From Myxococcaceae bacterium JPH2 (lineage in GTDB: Bacteria > Myxococcota > Myxococcia > Myxococcales > Myxococcaceae), in contig JAEMGR010000001.1 of NCBI GenBank assembly GCA_016458225.1, forward strand, positions 434,001 through 498,000: a stretch of DNA of 64,000 nucleotides, read 5' to 3'. The notes under the pieces are model-generated. The model was given only the letters and a program-made list of their open reading frames with translations, searched no databases and was not told the origin of the DNA. The position numbers were made by a program, and so were the translations under genes. Of this stretch, positions 17,893-25,931 are shown in pieces; positions within the stretch are counted from its first letter, which is position 1, and every line of letters begins with the position of its first letter.

Positions 17893-19209
17893 GTGAGCAC
17901 CGCCTTCCGCGCGCCATCGCCGCGCTTGTTCGATTTGACCCTGCCCGACCTGCCCCTGGAGGCCGGCGCGCGGGTGGCGCCGCACCTCGTGAGGGGTTGG
18001 TGGTGGGGGCCCGAGGAGGATCTCCCCTGGCTCCAGTCCCGCGCGCAGGTGCTCTCCGAGGAGGCGGCACGGGAGGCCACGTTCCGCGTCGTGCGTCGCA
18101 CCGCCGCCGAGCAACGCCCCGTCGTCGAGCCGCTGCGTCGCCCCTCGCCTCCCCGCGCGCCCGCGCCCGTGCCCACGGTGCTCGTGGTGCACGCGCTCAC
18201 GGGTGACATGCGCGCGGGTGGCGAGGGCGGCTGGTGGGAGCCCGTCATCGGCCCGGGCCGGGCGCTCGACCCCACGCGCATGCGGCTGCTGTGCTTCAAC
18301 AACCTGGGCTCCTGCTACGGCACCTCGGGTCCGGCGGATGAAGGGTTCCCTCGACGCGTGGACGATTCGCGCTTCGGGCCCGCGGCTCCGCTGGAGAAGG
18401 GAGACCTGCAAGTGGATGAGCGGCTCCTGCCCGCCACGCTGACGCCGTGGGACCAGGCGCGCTCCATCCTGTTCGCGCTGGATGCGCTCGGCGTGGACCA
18501 GGTGGCGCTCGTCACGGGCGGCTCGCTGGGCGGAATGATTGTCTTGTGCCTCGCCGCGTTGGATCCCGAGCGCTTCGCGCGCATGGCCCCCATCGCCACG
18601 GCCGAGTGCGCCTCGGCGTGGGTGGTGGGCTGGAACCACGTGGCGCGCCAAGTGCTGCTGCTGGACCCGGACTATCCCGAGTCCCCCAGACGGGGGCTCG
18701 AGGTGGCGCGGCAGCTCGCCACGCTCACGTATCGCGCCGAGACCGGCCTCGACGCGAAGCAACCTCGACCGCAGGCGTGGTCATCGCGCGCGCTGTATCC
18801 GGTGCAGAGCTACCTGGAGCATCAGGGCGCGAAGCTGGAGGCCCGCTTCGACGGGCGCTCCTACCTCGCGCTGCTCGGCGCGATGGACCATCACGACCTG
18901 TCACGGGTGCCCGAGGCGCGGGGAGGCCCCGGCATCGGCCGCATCCTCGCGAGCACGCTGAGCATCGGAATCGACCGGGACCAGCTCTTCTTCCCCGAGC
19001 ACATGGTGGCGCTCGCGCGGCGCCTGCGCTCGGCGGGCCGCCACGCCGAGCACGCCGTACTGTCCAGTCAGCACGGGCATGACGGCTTCCTCTTGGAGTG
19101 GGGACCGCTGTCGGCCTTGCTCACCCGCGCGCTCGCGCTCCCGCCGGGAGTCCCCGGTCGCGAGACGCGCGCGTCCGCGCTCCCTGGAGCGGTGGCGAGG
19201 AGGACGTGA
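17893..19209 (+). CDS. metX: Homoserine O-acetyltransferase
   Basis: 438 aa from GTG 17893. An alpha/beta-hydrolase acyltransferase transferring acetyl from acetyl-CoA to homoserine. Nucleophile Ser211 sits in TGGSLGGMIV; the Asp and His are probably in GIDRDQLFF and HGHDGFLLEW. It is longer than most MetX (about 380 aa) because of extra N-terminal sequence around residues 45-95 rich in Arg and Pro (RRPSPPRAPAPVP). The stop TGA at 19207-19209 overlaps by one base the ATG of a 40-codon ORF, with AGGAGG just before. That is a strong sign of translational coupling to what follows. Confidence 0.95.
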   Translation: MSTAFRAPSPRLFDLTLPDLPLEAGARVAPHLVRGWWWGPEEDLPWLQSRAQVLSEEAAREATFRVVRRTAAEQRPVVEPLRRPSPPRAPAPVPTVLVVHALTGDMRAGGEGGWWEPVIGPGRALDPTRMRLLCFNNLGSCYGTSGPADEGFPRRVDDSRFGPAAPLEKGDLQVDERLLPATLTPWDQARSILFALDALGVDQVALVTGGSLGGMIVLCLAALDPERFARMAPIATAECASAWVVGWNHVARQVLLLDPDYPESPRRGLEVARQLATLTYRAETGLDAKQPRPQAWSSRALYPVQSYLEHQGAKLEARFDGRSYLALLGAMDHHDLSRVPEARGGPGIGRILASTLSIGIDRDQLFFPEHMVALARRLRSAGRHAEHAVLSSQHGHDGFLLEWGPLSALLTRALALPPGVPGRETRASALPGAVARRT

Positions 19210-19331
19210 TGACGGGGTCACGCTCCATCAGGTGCGACTCACCCCACCGGCTGGACTCAGCAGTCCTACACGCCGCGATCCTTGGGCGCACACCCACTCC
19301 GCCTTGCGCAATCGCGTGCAGGACATGTTGA
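19209..19331 (+). CDS. 40-aa overlapping small ORF A (repeat copy 1)
   Basis: ATG 19209 shares its A with the metX stop (TGATG) and sits 5 nt after AGGAGG, a near-ideal coupled start. The peptide begins MTGSRSIRC, carries HRLDS in the middle and ends CAIACRTC, with four cysteines. It stops at TGA 19329-19331, overlapping the next small ORF. In the repeat register its first codon corresponds to the AK-HSD start codon. It may be a real coupled peptide, a leader peptide, or a relic of duplication. Confidence 0.4.
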   Translation: MTGSRSIRCDSPHRLDSAVLHAAILGRTPTPPCAIACRTC

Positions 19332-19450
19332 CCGCGTTCGTCTATGTCGCGGGGTACTTGCCCACTCGGCTGGACTCAGAGGGCCGACACGTTTCACTTC
19401 CTGCGCGCGCACCCACTCTGTCCCGCTCGGTGGCTCTCAAGACTTCATGA
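19325..19450 (+). CDS. 41-aa overlapping small ORF B (repeat copy 2)
   Basis: ATG 19325 (GCAGGAC just upstream) overlaps the stop of ORF A as ATGTTGA. The stop TGA 19448-19450 overlaps the AK-HSD start as ATGA. It begins MLTAFVYVAGYLPTRLDSEG. Compared with the AK-HSD N-terminus it keeps the pattern Thr-Ala-x-Val-Tyr-Val-x-x-Tyr-x-Pro-x-x-Leu-Asp; compared with ORF A it keeps Arg-Leu-Asp-Ser. Conservation at the amino-acid level in the same register suggests these frames were, or are, translated. Confidence 0.4.
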   Translation: MLTAFVYVAGYLPTRLDSEGRHVSLPARAPTLSRSVALKTS

Positions 19451-21960
19451 CCGCTCCTGTCTATGTCACGCGCTATGCGCCCCTCTTGCTCGACACCGCG
19501 GAGGGACTCGCGTCCATCGCATTGCAGCTCGCTCGCGAGCCCGCGCCGGCCACGCGCGTGGCCGTGCTCTCCTCTCCGTCGTGGCTGACCGCGCGCTTGG
19601 AGGCCGCGCTCGCGGAGTCCCTTCAGGGCTCCGCTGCGCGCGCTCGGCAGGAACTCGATGCCGTGCTCGCGCGGGGCCTGCTGCTCTTGGAAGAAGCGGA
19701 GCGCAGACTCGGAGCGTCGAACCCGCTGGCGACTCCGGAGGAGGACGGCGCTCGCTACCTCGGTTCATGGCTGGAGCCCGCACGTCGCGCGCTGGACGGC
19801 ACCCGCTCGACCCGTGAGCCCAACGTCTCGCTGGAGCAAGCCGTGTCCGGCGCGGGCGAGCGGTTCACGGTCGCACTGCTCTCGCGCTTGCTGGCCCGAC
19901 GCGGCCTGCCCACGCTGGAGGTGGACGCCGCGGACTGGGTGGTGCTGGAGGCAGCACCTGGCCCGGCGCGAGTCAGTCGCGAACACACGCGCGCCCGCGT
20001 GGCGGACCTGCGCGTCCAGTGGGAGGGCCGCACGAGCCTCCACGCGAGTGGCTTCGGACGAAGCCACGATGCACGCACCCTCCTCCGCGTCCCGGGCGGC
20101 GCGGACGAGACGGCCGCCGTGCTCGCCGCGCTCCTCGGCACGCCCCTCACGCTCTGGACGGATGTCCCCGGGGTGATGACCGCGGATCCCGCCTACGTCG
20201 CGGATGCGCGACCCGTACCGCACCTGAGCTACACGGAGGCGCTGGAGCTGGCGCACCTGGGCATGACCACGCTGCATCCTCGCGCGCTGGCCATGCTGCG
20301 CGACGCGGACGTGCCCTCCCGCGTCCGGCACCTCGAGCACCCCGAGGAGCCGGGCACGCTCATCGACTCGCCTGGTTCGCGCGACGGCAGCCTGCCCACG
20401 TGCGTGGTGTCTCTGGAAGACCTCGCGCTGCTCTCCCTGGAGAGTGGCGCGGTGGAGTCCGCGCGACACGTGGGCCCGCGCGCGCTCCAGGCGCTGGAGG
20501 CCGAGGGCCTCACGGCGTGGATGGCCGCGCAGTCTCCTCCCGGCCATGCGGTGGCCATCGTGCTGCCGCGCGCCCAGGTCGCTCGCGCGGAAGAAGTCCT
20601 ACGCCGCGCGCTGGCCACGGAGCTGGAACGTGGTGAGCTGGTTCCACCTCGCCTTCGCGCCCCCGTGACGCAGGTCGCGCTCGTGGCCGAGGCCATGGGC
20701 CAGGGCGTGAACGTGGCGGGACGCCTGTTCCATCCCATCGGAGCGCTCGGCATCAACGTGCGCGCGGTGGCGCAGGCGGCGACCGCGCGTTCGCTGTCCT
20801 TCGTGGTGGATGGTCCGGACACCTCGCTCGCGGTGCGCACGGTGCACGCGGCCTTCCACATCGCCCACGAGGAAGTCAGCCTGCTCGTGCTCGGACATGG
20901 CACGGTGGGAAGTCACCTCCTGGAGCAGATCCGCGCGCAGCAGGAGACGCTCGCGCGCGAGCACGGCGTTCAGCTCCATCTCGTGGGGCTCGCGGACAGT
21001 CGCCGCGTCCTCTTCTCCCCGGGAGGCATTCCGCCCAAGCAGTGGCGTGAGCGCATCGAGAGCGTGCCCATCGGCGCCTCGCCTCCCGTGGTGCGCGCAC
21101 TGCTGGAACCGCTGCGCCGGCTGCCCGCGCCCATCCTGGTGGACTGCACCGCCGCCGAGGACATGGAGTCGCTCTACCTGGAGGCCTTCCAGCGGGGCAT
21201 CCACGTCGTCGCCGCGAACAAGAAGCCACTGACGGGCTCGCTGGAGACGTGGGAGCGATTGCGCGGCACGGCCCGTCATCATCACCGGGCCCACCACTAC
21301 GAGACCACCGTGGGCGCGGGCCTGCCCGTCATCCAGACGCTCAAGGACCTGGTGCGCACGGGCGACTGCGTGCACCGCGTGGAGGGCTCGTTCTCGGGAA
21401 CGCTCGGCTACCTCAGCGATGAGCTGATGCGCGGCGTGCCCTTGTCCCGCGCCGTGCGCACCGCTCGGGAGCGAGGCTTCACGGAGCCCCATCCTCGCGA
21501 GGACCTCGCCGGAACGGACGCCGCGCGCAAGGCGCTCATCCTCGCGCGAGAGATGGGCCTGCCCCTGTCCTTGGAGGATGTGACGGTGGAGCCGTTTGTC
21601 CCGCAGGCGCTGCTGGAAGAGCGCGATGTGGAGCGCTTCCTCGCGTCGCTCGAAGGGCTCGATGGCACCTTCACCCAGCGCATCGAGGGACTGCGGGCCG
21701 AGGGCAAGACGCTGCGCTACCTGGCCCGCATCGACCCGCGCGCGGAGGACGGCGCGGTGCTCCGCGTGGGCCCGATGGCCGTGGGCCCCGAGCACCCCGC
21801 GACGCGACTGCGAGGCTCGGAGGCGTTCGTGGCCTTCGCCACCGAGCGCTACGCGGACTTCCCGCTGCTCGTGCAGGGCGCGGGAGCCGGCGGCGCGGTC
21901 ACCGCGGCCGGCGTGCTCGCGGACATCCTGAAGATTGCCCAGGCCCTGCGCGGGCGCTGA
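19447..21960 (+). CDS. Bifunctional aspartokinase/homoserine dehydrogenase with degenerate kinase N-terminus
   Basis: 837 aa with ThrA/MetL architecture: aspartokinase region about 1-310, ACT-type regulatory segment about 320-470, homoserine dehydrogenase 476-837. The dehydrogenase is intact: NAD(P) motif LGHGTVG (482-488), catalytic AANKKPL, then TVGAGLPVI, GSFSGTLGY and EPHPREDLAGTDAARKAL. It reduces aspartate semialdehyde to homoserine. The kinase half keeps GERF (137-140) and LWTDVPGVMTADP (236-248). The invariant Lys-Phe-Gly-Gly-Thr-Ser near the N-terminus is replaced by Arg-Tyr-Ala-Pro-Leu-Leu (9-14), and the Gly-Ser-Asp loop by GGAD (217-220). Kinase activity is therefore doubtful. The start ATG overlaps small ORF B. 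Confidence 0.9.
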   Translation: MTAPVYVTRYAPLLLDTAEGLASIALQLAREPAPATRVAVLSSPSWLTARLEAALAESLQGSAARARQELDAVLARGLLLLEEAERRLGASNPLATPEEDGARYLGSWLEPARRALDGTRSTREPNVSLEQAVSGAGERFTVALLSRLLARRGLPTLEVDAADWVVLEAAPGPARVSREHTRARVADLRVQWEGRTSLHASGFGRSHDARTLLRVPGGADETAAVLAALLGTPLTLWTDVPGVMTADPAYVADARPVPHLSYTEALELAHLGMTTLHPRALAMLRDADVPSRVRHLEHPEEPGTLIDSPGSRDGSLPTCVVSLEDLALLSLESGAVESARHVGPRALQALEAEGLTAWMAAQSPPGHAVAIVLPRAQVARAEEVLRRALATELERGELVPPRLRAPVTQVALVAEAMGQGVNVAGRLFHPIGALGINVRAVAQAATARSLSFVVDGPDTSLAVRTVHAAFHIAHEEVSLLVLGHGTVGSHLLEQIRAQQETLAREHGVQLHLVGLADSRRVLFSPGGIPPKQWRERIESVPIGASPPVVRALLEPLRRLPAPILVDCTAAEDMESLYLEAFQRGIHVVAANKKPLTGSLETWERLRGTARHHHRAHHYETTVGAGLPVIQTLKDLVRTGDCVHRVEGSFSGTLGYLSDELMRGVPLSRAVRTARERGFTEPHPREDLAGTDAARKALILAREMGLPLSLEDVTVEPFVPQALLEERDVERFLASLEGLDGTFTQRIEGLRAEGKTLRYLARIDPRAEDGAVLRVGPMAVGPEHPATRLRGSEAFVAFATERYADFPLLVQGAGAGGAVTAAGVLADILKIAQALRGR

Positions 21961-22878
21961 CTACTCCGCCCGGGCCTCGGCGTGAGCCTGCCGTGCCCAC
22001 TCGGCCGGCAGGCCAATGCCGAGGAACACCGAGTAGCCCAGGCCCGGATACGCGGCGATGACACGCTCGCGAATCCGCTTCTGCGCCGCGTCCGTCAGCG
22101 CACCGTGGGGCTTCTCCACCGCCACCTCCGCGATGACGCGCTCCAGGTACGCGGTCTCCTGCTCCAACAGGCCCGCGCCCCCCGACGGTCCGCGCCCCGG
22201 GTGGACGAACTTGGGGTTCAGCGCGCGCAGCTCGGCGAGGCGCCGCAGCCACTCGTCCGTCTTCCCAATCTCCAGCCAGCTGTGCGCGTTGTTCGCCACC
22301 AGGTCTCCCGCGAACAGGTGCCCCTCGTACTCCACCGCCACGTGGGCCTCGCTGCACCCCGCGCCCAGGACGTGCGCCTTCACCGTGACGCCGCCCGCGC
22401 TCAGCTCCGTCGTCGCATCCCCGAAGCTGTCCGGCAACGGCACCTCGGTCGGGTAGTCCGGCTGATAGCGAGACAGGAACGCCTTCGTGCGCTTCACGTG
22501 AATGGCCGGGATGAGCGCGCGCACCTGGGCGCTCGTCACCACGCGGATGCCTCGGCGGCGCAGCACGTCCGTGCCGTTGAACTTGTCCGGGTTGGCGTGC
22601 AGCACGATGGCCAGCTCCGCCTTCTTCCCCGTGACGTGCTCCGCCCAGGTGACGAACTCCTCCGCCGCCGAGGGCAGGAATTGGGTGTCGATGAGGATGA
22701 GCCCCGTGGGGCCCTCAATCCAATACGACGACGTGCTGAAGCCCCAGGGTGAGGACACATACGTGCCCACGCGCGCATCGCCATGCGAGGCCAGGGTCAC
22801 TTGTGCCCCCACCGGAGCACGCGCCGAGACACAGCCACTCACCAGGACGAACAGCAGCACGGACACGAAGCGAGACAT
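21961..22878 (-). CDS. Metallo-beta-lactamase-fold lipoprotein with altered metal motif
   Basis: 305 aa from ATG 22878 behind GGAG. Signal peptide with lipobox LVSGC. The MBL fold is recognisable from GLILIDTQFLP, FAGDLVANNAHSW and KFVHPGRGP. The usual His-x-His-x-Asp-His motif reads HANPDK, and the downstream GxGH position reads GAGC. Several zinc ligands are thus replaced, and the site may bind one metal, a different metal, or none. It is probably periplasmic or outer-membrane-anchored. Its stop codon directly abuts, with no gap, the stop codon of the convergent AK-HSD gene. The RCK gene ends 72 nt upstream on the same strand. Confidence 0.82.
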   Translation of the reverse strand: MSRFVSVLLFVLVSGCVSARAPVGAQVTLASHGDARVGTYVSSPWGFSTSSYWIEGPTGLILIDTQFLPSAAEEFVTWAEHVTGKKAELAIVLHANPDKFNGTDVLRRRGIRVVTSAQVRALIPAIHVKRTKAFLSRYQPDYPTEVPLPDSFGDATTELSAGGVTVKAHVLGAGCSEAHVAVEYEGHLFAGDLVANNAHSWLEIGKTDEWLRRLAELRALNPKFVHPGRGPSGGAGLLEQETAYLERVIAEVAVEKPHGALTDAAQKRIRERVIAAYPGLGYSVFLGIGLPAEWARQAHAEARAE

Positions 22879-22950
22879 GCGCGAGCGCTCCAAGCAGCAG
22901 GGGGCGCGTGTCTTATTCAGCGTGCCGCGTCGCCGCAATCCAATGCGCGG

Positions 22951-24042
22951 CTACCCGACGTCGCGGTGGCCCGGCATGAGGAAGTTGTCGCGGTCCGTCC
23001 ACGCGGGAGGCGGCCCCTCCTGCGTGAAGGCGCGAAGCCGCAAGTACTCGGGATAAGGCGCCTGGAGCGTCACCAGGTCCCCGTCCCGCAAGGCCTCATC
23101 TCCCGAGGGATTGAGCACCTCCTGCGGCCCCCGGTGCAGGGCCAGCGCGAGGGCGCCGAAGCGATCTCTCACCTGCGACACCGTCATGCCCGTGAGCCCC
23201 TCGCGCACCTCGAAGAGGGACACCACCATCAGGTGCTGCGCGATGCGGAACGAGTGGATGATGCGCGGATCCAACGCCGCCAGCGCCATGGCCGGCGCCG
23301 CGAGCGAGGAACTGGAGAGCGCCTCGACGTGGAAGGTGTCTCGCACCTTGGCGCCCAGGTCGTCGTCGAACAGGCGGATGACCACGCGGATGTCTGGATT
23401 CAGCCGCCGCGCGTCCAGCGCGATGTTGAGGTTGGCCAGGTCATCGTCCGTGGCGCAGACGATGGCGGACGCGTGCTTCACGTGCGTGCGCGGCAGACAC
23501 AGCGGGCTGCGCGTGTCGTCAATCAACAGCGGGACGTTCTCGTCGCGCAGCGCCGAGACGAAGGCGGCATCCTCGCGCTTCTCCACCACCACCACGTCGC
23601 GGCCCATCTCGCGCAGCTGCGTCACCACGCGGTAGCCCACGCGGCCAGCGCCGCACACCACGACGTGTCCCTTCATCGTCTCGGAGACCACGGCGACCCA
23701 CTCCTTGTCGTTCTTGTGGCGGGCGAAGAACAGGTACGCGAAGCGCACCACGCCATCCGCCACCAGCGCGATGCCCACCGGCGGGATGACGAAGTTGAGC
23801 GTCTCCACCAGCCAGTCGTTGACGTACGGCAACGACGGCTGACCGAAGAGCAGGAAGTAGACGTGGTGCAGCGCCTCGCCGAACGAGATGCCCTCGCCGC
23901 TCGGGCCCACGTAGCGCCAGTGGAAGAGCAGCGGCCCCACGCCGTACAGCCCCAGGGCCAACAGCAACGTCGTGCGGAACCTGCGCATCAGCGCGCGCAG
24001 GTAACGCAGGTTCACCAGCAGCCGTCGCCCCCAGGAGGCCAT
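22951..24042 (-). CDS. TrkA-N/RCK domain membrane protein (ion channel-like)
   Basis: 363 aa. The N-terminal third has hydrophobic segments (about 22-40, 58-70, 80-105) and the rest is an RCK module: Rossmann TrkA-N starting at HVVVCGAGRVGYRVV, with VVVEKRED, then TrkA-C ending around residue 340. It resembles bacterial ligand-gated potassium channel subunits. The pore region reads LLFGQPSLPYVND with no Thr-Val-Gly-Tyr-Gly filter, so a potassium pore is not demonstrated. It starts 10 nt after tatC on the same strand and may be cotranscribed with tatBC. Confidence 0.85.
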   Translation of the reverse strand: MASWGRRLLVNLRYLRALMRRFRTTLLLALGLYGVGPLLFHWRYVGPSGEGISFGEALHHVYFLLFGQPSLPYVNDWLVETLNFVIPPVGIALVADGVVRFAYLFFARHKNDKEWVAVVSETMKGHVVVCGAGRVGYRVVTQLREMGRDVVVVEKREDAAFVSALRDENVPLLIDDTRSPLCLPRTHVKHASAIVCATDDDLANLNIALDARRLNPDIRVVIRLFDDDLGAKVRDTFHVEALSSSSLAAPAMALAALDPRIIHSFRIAQHLMVVSLFEVREGLTGMTVSQVRDRFGALALALHRGPQEVLNPSGDEALRDGDLVTLQAPYPEYLRLRAFTQEGPPPAWTDRDNFLMPGHRDVG

Positions 24043-24052
24043 GGCGCCAATC

Positions 24053-25258
24053 CTACGGCACCGGCGCGATGTCCGTGGTGGCCGCGGCCTTGTTGCGGCG
24101 CTTCTCGATGAGCCACACCGCCAGGACGCCCAGCTCGTAGCACATGAGCATGGGGCCAGCCATGAGCGACAGGTTCACCACGTCGCCCGTGGGCGTAATC
24201 ACCGCCGCGGCGATGAGGCACACCACGAAGGCGTGGCGCTGGTAGCGGAACAGCCAGCGCGACTGCACCACGCCGACAATGCCCAGCACCGCCATCACCA
24301 GCGGCATCTCGAAGATGATGCCGAAGGCGAGGATGAGCAGCAGCACCAGCGAGAGCTGCTCATCCATGGTGAGCATGGGCCGCGTCCACCGCTCCGCTTG
24401 GTTGCGCGCGTGGCCCTCGGCCAGCTCCTTCTCCAGCTTCCACACCCCCGCCAGCTCCTCGCTGTGCGTGGGCGCCACGCCCGCCAACAGGCTGGCCGAC
24501 GCGTCCATCGCGGTCGCCGCCGCCAGGAAGTCCTTCTTGCCGAAGGCCTCCACCGCCTCCACCCGCTTCTCCACCGCCTGCTTCAGCACGCCGCGCGCCT
24601 GCGAGCCCAACCCGGCCGCCACCGCGTCCACCAGCTTGCCGAGTCCCTCCAGGCGCGCCGCCATCTCCACGCTCGCCGCGGGCACCACCTGCGGCGCGTC
24701 GAGCTGTCCATCGCCCGCGGAGGTGAGCGCCGTGCTGGCCTGCTTCGCGAGCTGGCCCGCGCGCTCGGCTTCTCCCACGCGCAGGAAGCGCAGCGCGTCG
24801 TCCGCGGTCAGCTTCGCGGTGTCCAGCCGCTGCTCCAGCGCCAGCGTGTCCTCCTCGTTGAGGAGGAACTTGAACATCGAGGGCAGCACCACGAAGTAGC
24901 AGAACAGCGCGCCCGTGAGGAACGCGACCGAGCCCAGCACCACGAAGGGCGAGGCATACCGGCGCTCCTCCGGATACAGCCCCGGCGAGACGAAGCCCCA
25001 GATCTGCCAGAGGATGACGGGCGTGGTGAGGAAGATGCCGCAGTAGACACCCACCTTCATCAACACGTTGATCTCTTCGATACCCGACGTGTAGATGAGC
25101 GAGCGTCCCTCGGGGGGAAGCGCGTCCAGCACCGGCCGCATCAGCAGGCCGAAGATGGGCTTGGCGAACACGAGCGACACCGCCCCCAACACGAACACCG
25201 CGATGGTGCACTTGAAGAGGCGCGAGCGGAGCTCCGTGAGGTGCTCCACCAGGCTCAT
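24053..25258 (-). CDS. tatC: Sec-independent protein translocase TatC with a large periplasmic insertion
   Basis: 401 aa versus about 250 for typical TatC. The six-helix core is clear: HLTELRSRLF at the N-terminus, WQIWGFVSPGLYPEERRYA between TM2 and TM3, FEMPL in TM4, then TM5-6 with TPTGD. It recognises twin-arginine signal peptides. Between the end of TM3 (FKFLLNEE, about 135) and TM4 (MLTMDEQLSLVLLL, about 295) lies an extra stretch of about 155 aa, helical and Ala/Glu/Lys-rich (SVEMAARLEGLGKLV, VLKQAVEKRVEAVEAF). In standard topology it lies in periplasmic loop P2. It follows tatB by 39 nt. Confidence 0.95.
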   Translation of the reverse strand: MSLVEHLTELRSRLFKCTIAVFVLGAVSLVFAKPIFGLLMRPVLDALPPEGRSLIYTSGIEEINVLMKVGVYCGIFLTTPVILWQIWGFVSPGLYPEERRYASPFVVLGSVAFLTGALFCYFVVLPSMFKFLLNEEDTLALEQRLDTAKLTADDALRFLRVGEAERAGQLAKQASTALTSAGDGQLDAPQVVPAASVEMAARLEGLGKLVDAVAAGLGSQARGVLKQAVEKRVEAVEAFGKKDFLAAATAMDASASLLAGVAPTHSEELAGVWKLEKELAEGHARNQAERWTRPMLTMDEQLSLVLLLILAFGIIFEMPLVMAVLGIVGVVQSRWLFRYQRHAFVVCLIAAAVITPTGDVVNLSLMAGPMLMCYELGVLAVWLIEKRRNKAAATTDIAPVP

Positions 25259-25297
25259 GCGCAGTTCGGAAGAGTCAGCGCTCGGGCGAATCAGGGC

Positions 25298-25756
25298 TCA
25301 GCTCCGTTTCGGGGCGTTGCGCGCCACCGTGCCAGGAATGGGCGTGGGCGCGGGAGAGGAGGCGAGCGCGGGCTCTGGCTCGGTCTCGGAAGGGGCCGCC
25401 AGGGACTCGGTCGCCACGCTGGCCGCGGTCGTCTCCGGCAGCAGCGCGGGCTCGGCGGGCGTCACGGCGGCCTCGGCCTGTGGGGGCACCGGCACCGGCA
25501 CAACGGGCGGCGCGGCATCCGGCGGCGCGAAGCGCGAACCGGGGCGGCCCATGGGCGGGGGCGGCGCGCGGTTGACTTCCTCGTCCATGGCGTAGAACTC
25601 GCGCTCCACGACGTTGCGGACATCGTCCGTGTGTCGGCGGAACTCGCGCATGAACTTGCCGATGGCGCGCGCCAGCTCGGGCAGCCGCTGCGGCCCGAGC
25701 ACGAGCAGCGCGGCCACCAGGATGAGCACCATTTCGCCTGCGCCGATGTTGAACAT
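25298..25756 (-). CDS. tatB: Twin-arginine translocase subunit TatB (TatA/B family)
   Basis: 152 aa from ATG 25756. N-terminal TM MVLILVAALLVLG, hinge GPQRLPELAR, amphipathic helix IGKFMREFRRHTDDVRNVVE, then a Pro/Ala-rich tail of about 95 aa. The Asn-Ile-Gly start and the polar residue (Glu8) before the TM fit TatB. It forms the receptor complex with TatC, encoded next. TatA is not in the window. Confidence 0.92.
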   Translation of the reverse strand: MFNIGAGEMVLILVAALLVLGPQRLPELARAIGKFMREFRRHTDDVRNVVEREFYAMDEEVNRAPPPPMGRPGSRFAPPDAAPPVVPVPVPPQAEAAVTPAEPALLPETTAASVATESLAAPSETEPEPALASSPAPTPIPGTVARNAPKRS

Positions 25757-25784
25757 GGTCTGACGGCTCCAGAAGACTGGCGGG

Positions 25785-25813
25785 GTTATCGCGCCCCGGG
25801 ACGGCGGGTGCAA
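25785..25813 (-). promoter_or_regulatory. Candidate promoter of tatB-tatC
   Basis: On the minus strand TTGCAC (25808-25813), a 17-nt spacer and GATAAC (25785-25790) lie 29 nt before the tatB start, inside the 175-nt gap behind the MFS gene. The -10 matches the consensus at four of six positions and the -35 at three. Confidence 0.45.
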
Positions 25814-25931
25814 CCAACACCGACCCACGGGCATTCGCATGTCCCCCCGCGCGGCGGGCGACCGGACCACCGCGCCCCCTACCCCACGGCCTGGATTCGC
25901 GGCGCGGCGGCCCGCCTGGCAGGGCTGGCCG

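Larger units (their letters stand above)
19203..19559 (+). repeat. Three degenerate tandem copies of a 119-nt unit between metX and the AK-HSD gene
   Basis: Copies start at 19203, 19322 and 19441, exactly 119 nt apart; the third is the beginning of the aspartokinase/homoserine dehydrogenase gene. By hand, ungapped, copies 1 and 2 match at about 73 of 119 positions (shared CTGGACTCAG at 19251 and 19370, CACCCACTC at 19291 and 19410). Copies 2 and 3 match at about 44 of the first 70 (shared GTCTATGTC). The first two copies carry the overlapping ORFs listed separately. The similarity of copy 3 to the others fades after about 70 nt, so its right-hand boundary is nominal. Confidence 0.75.
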
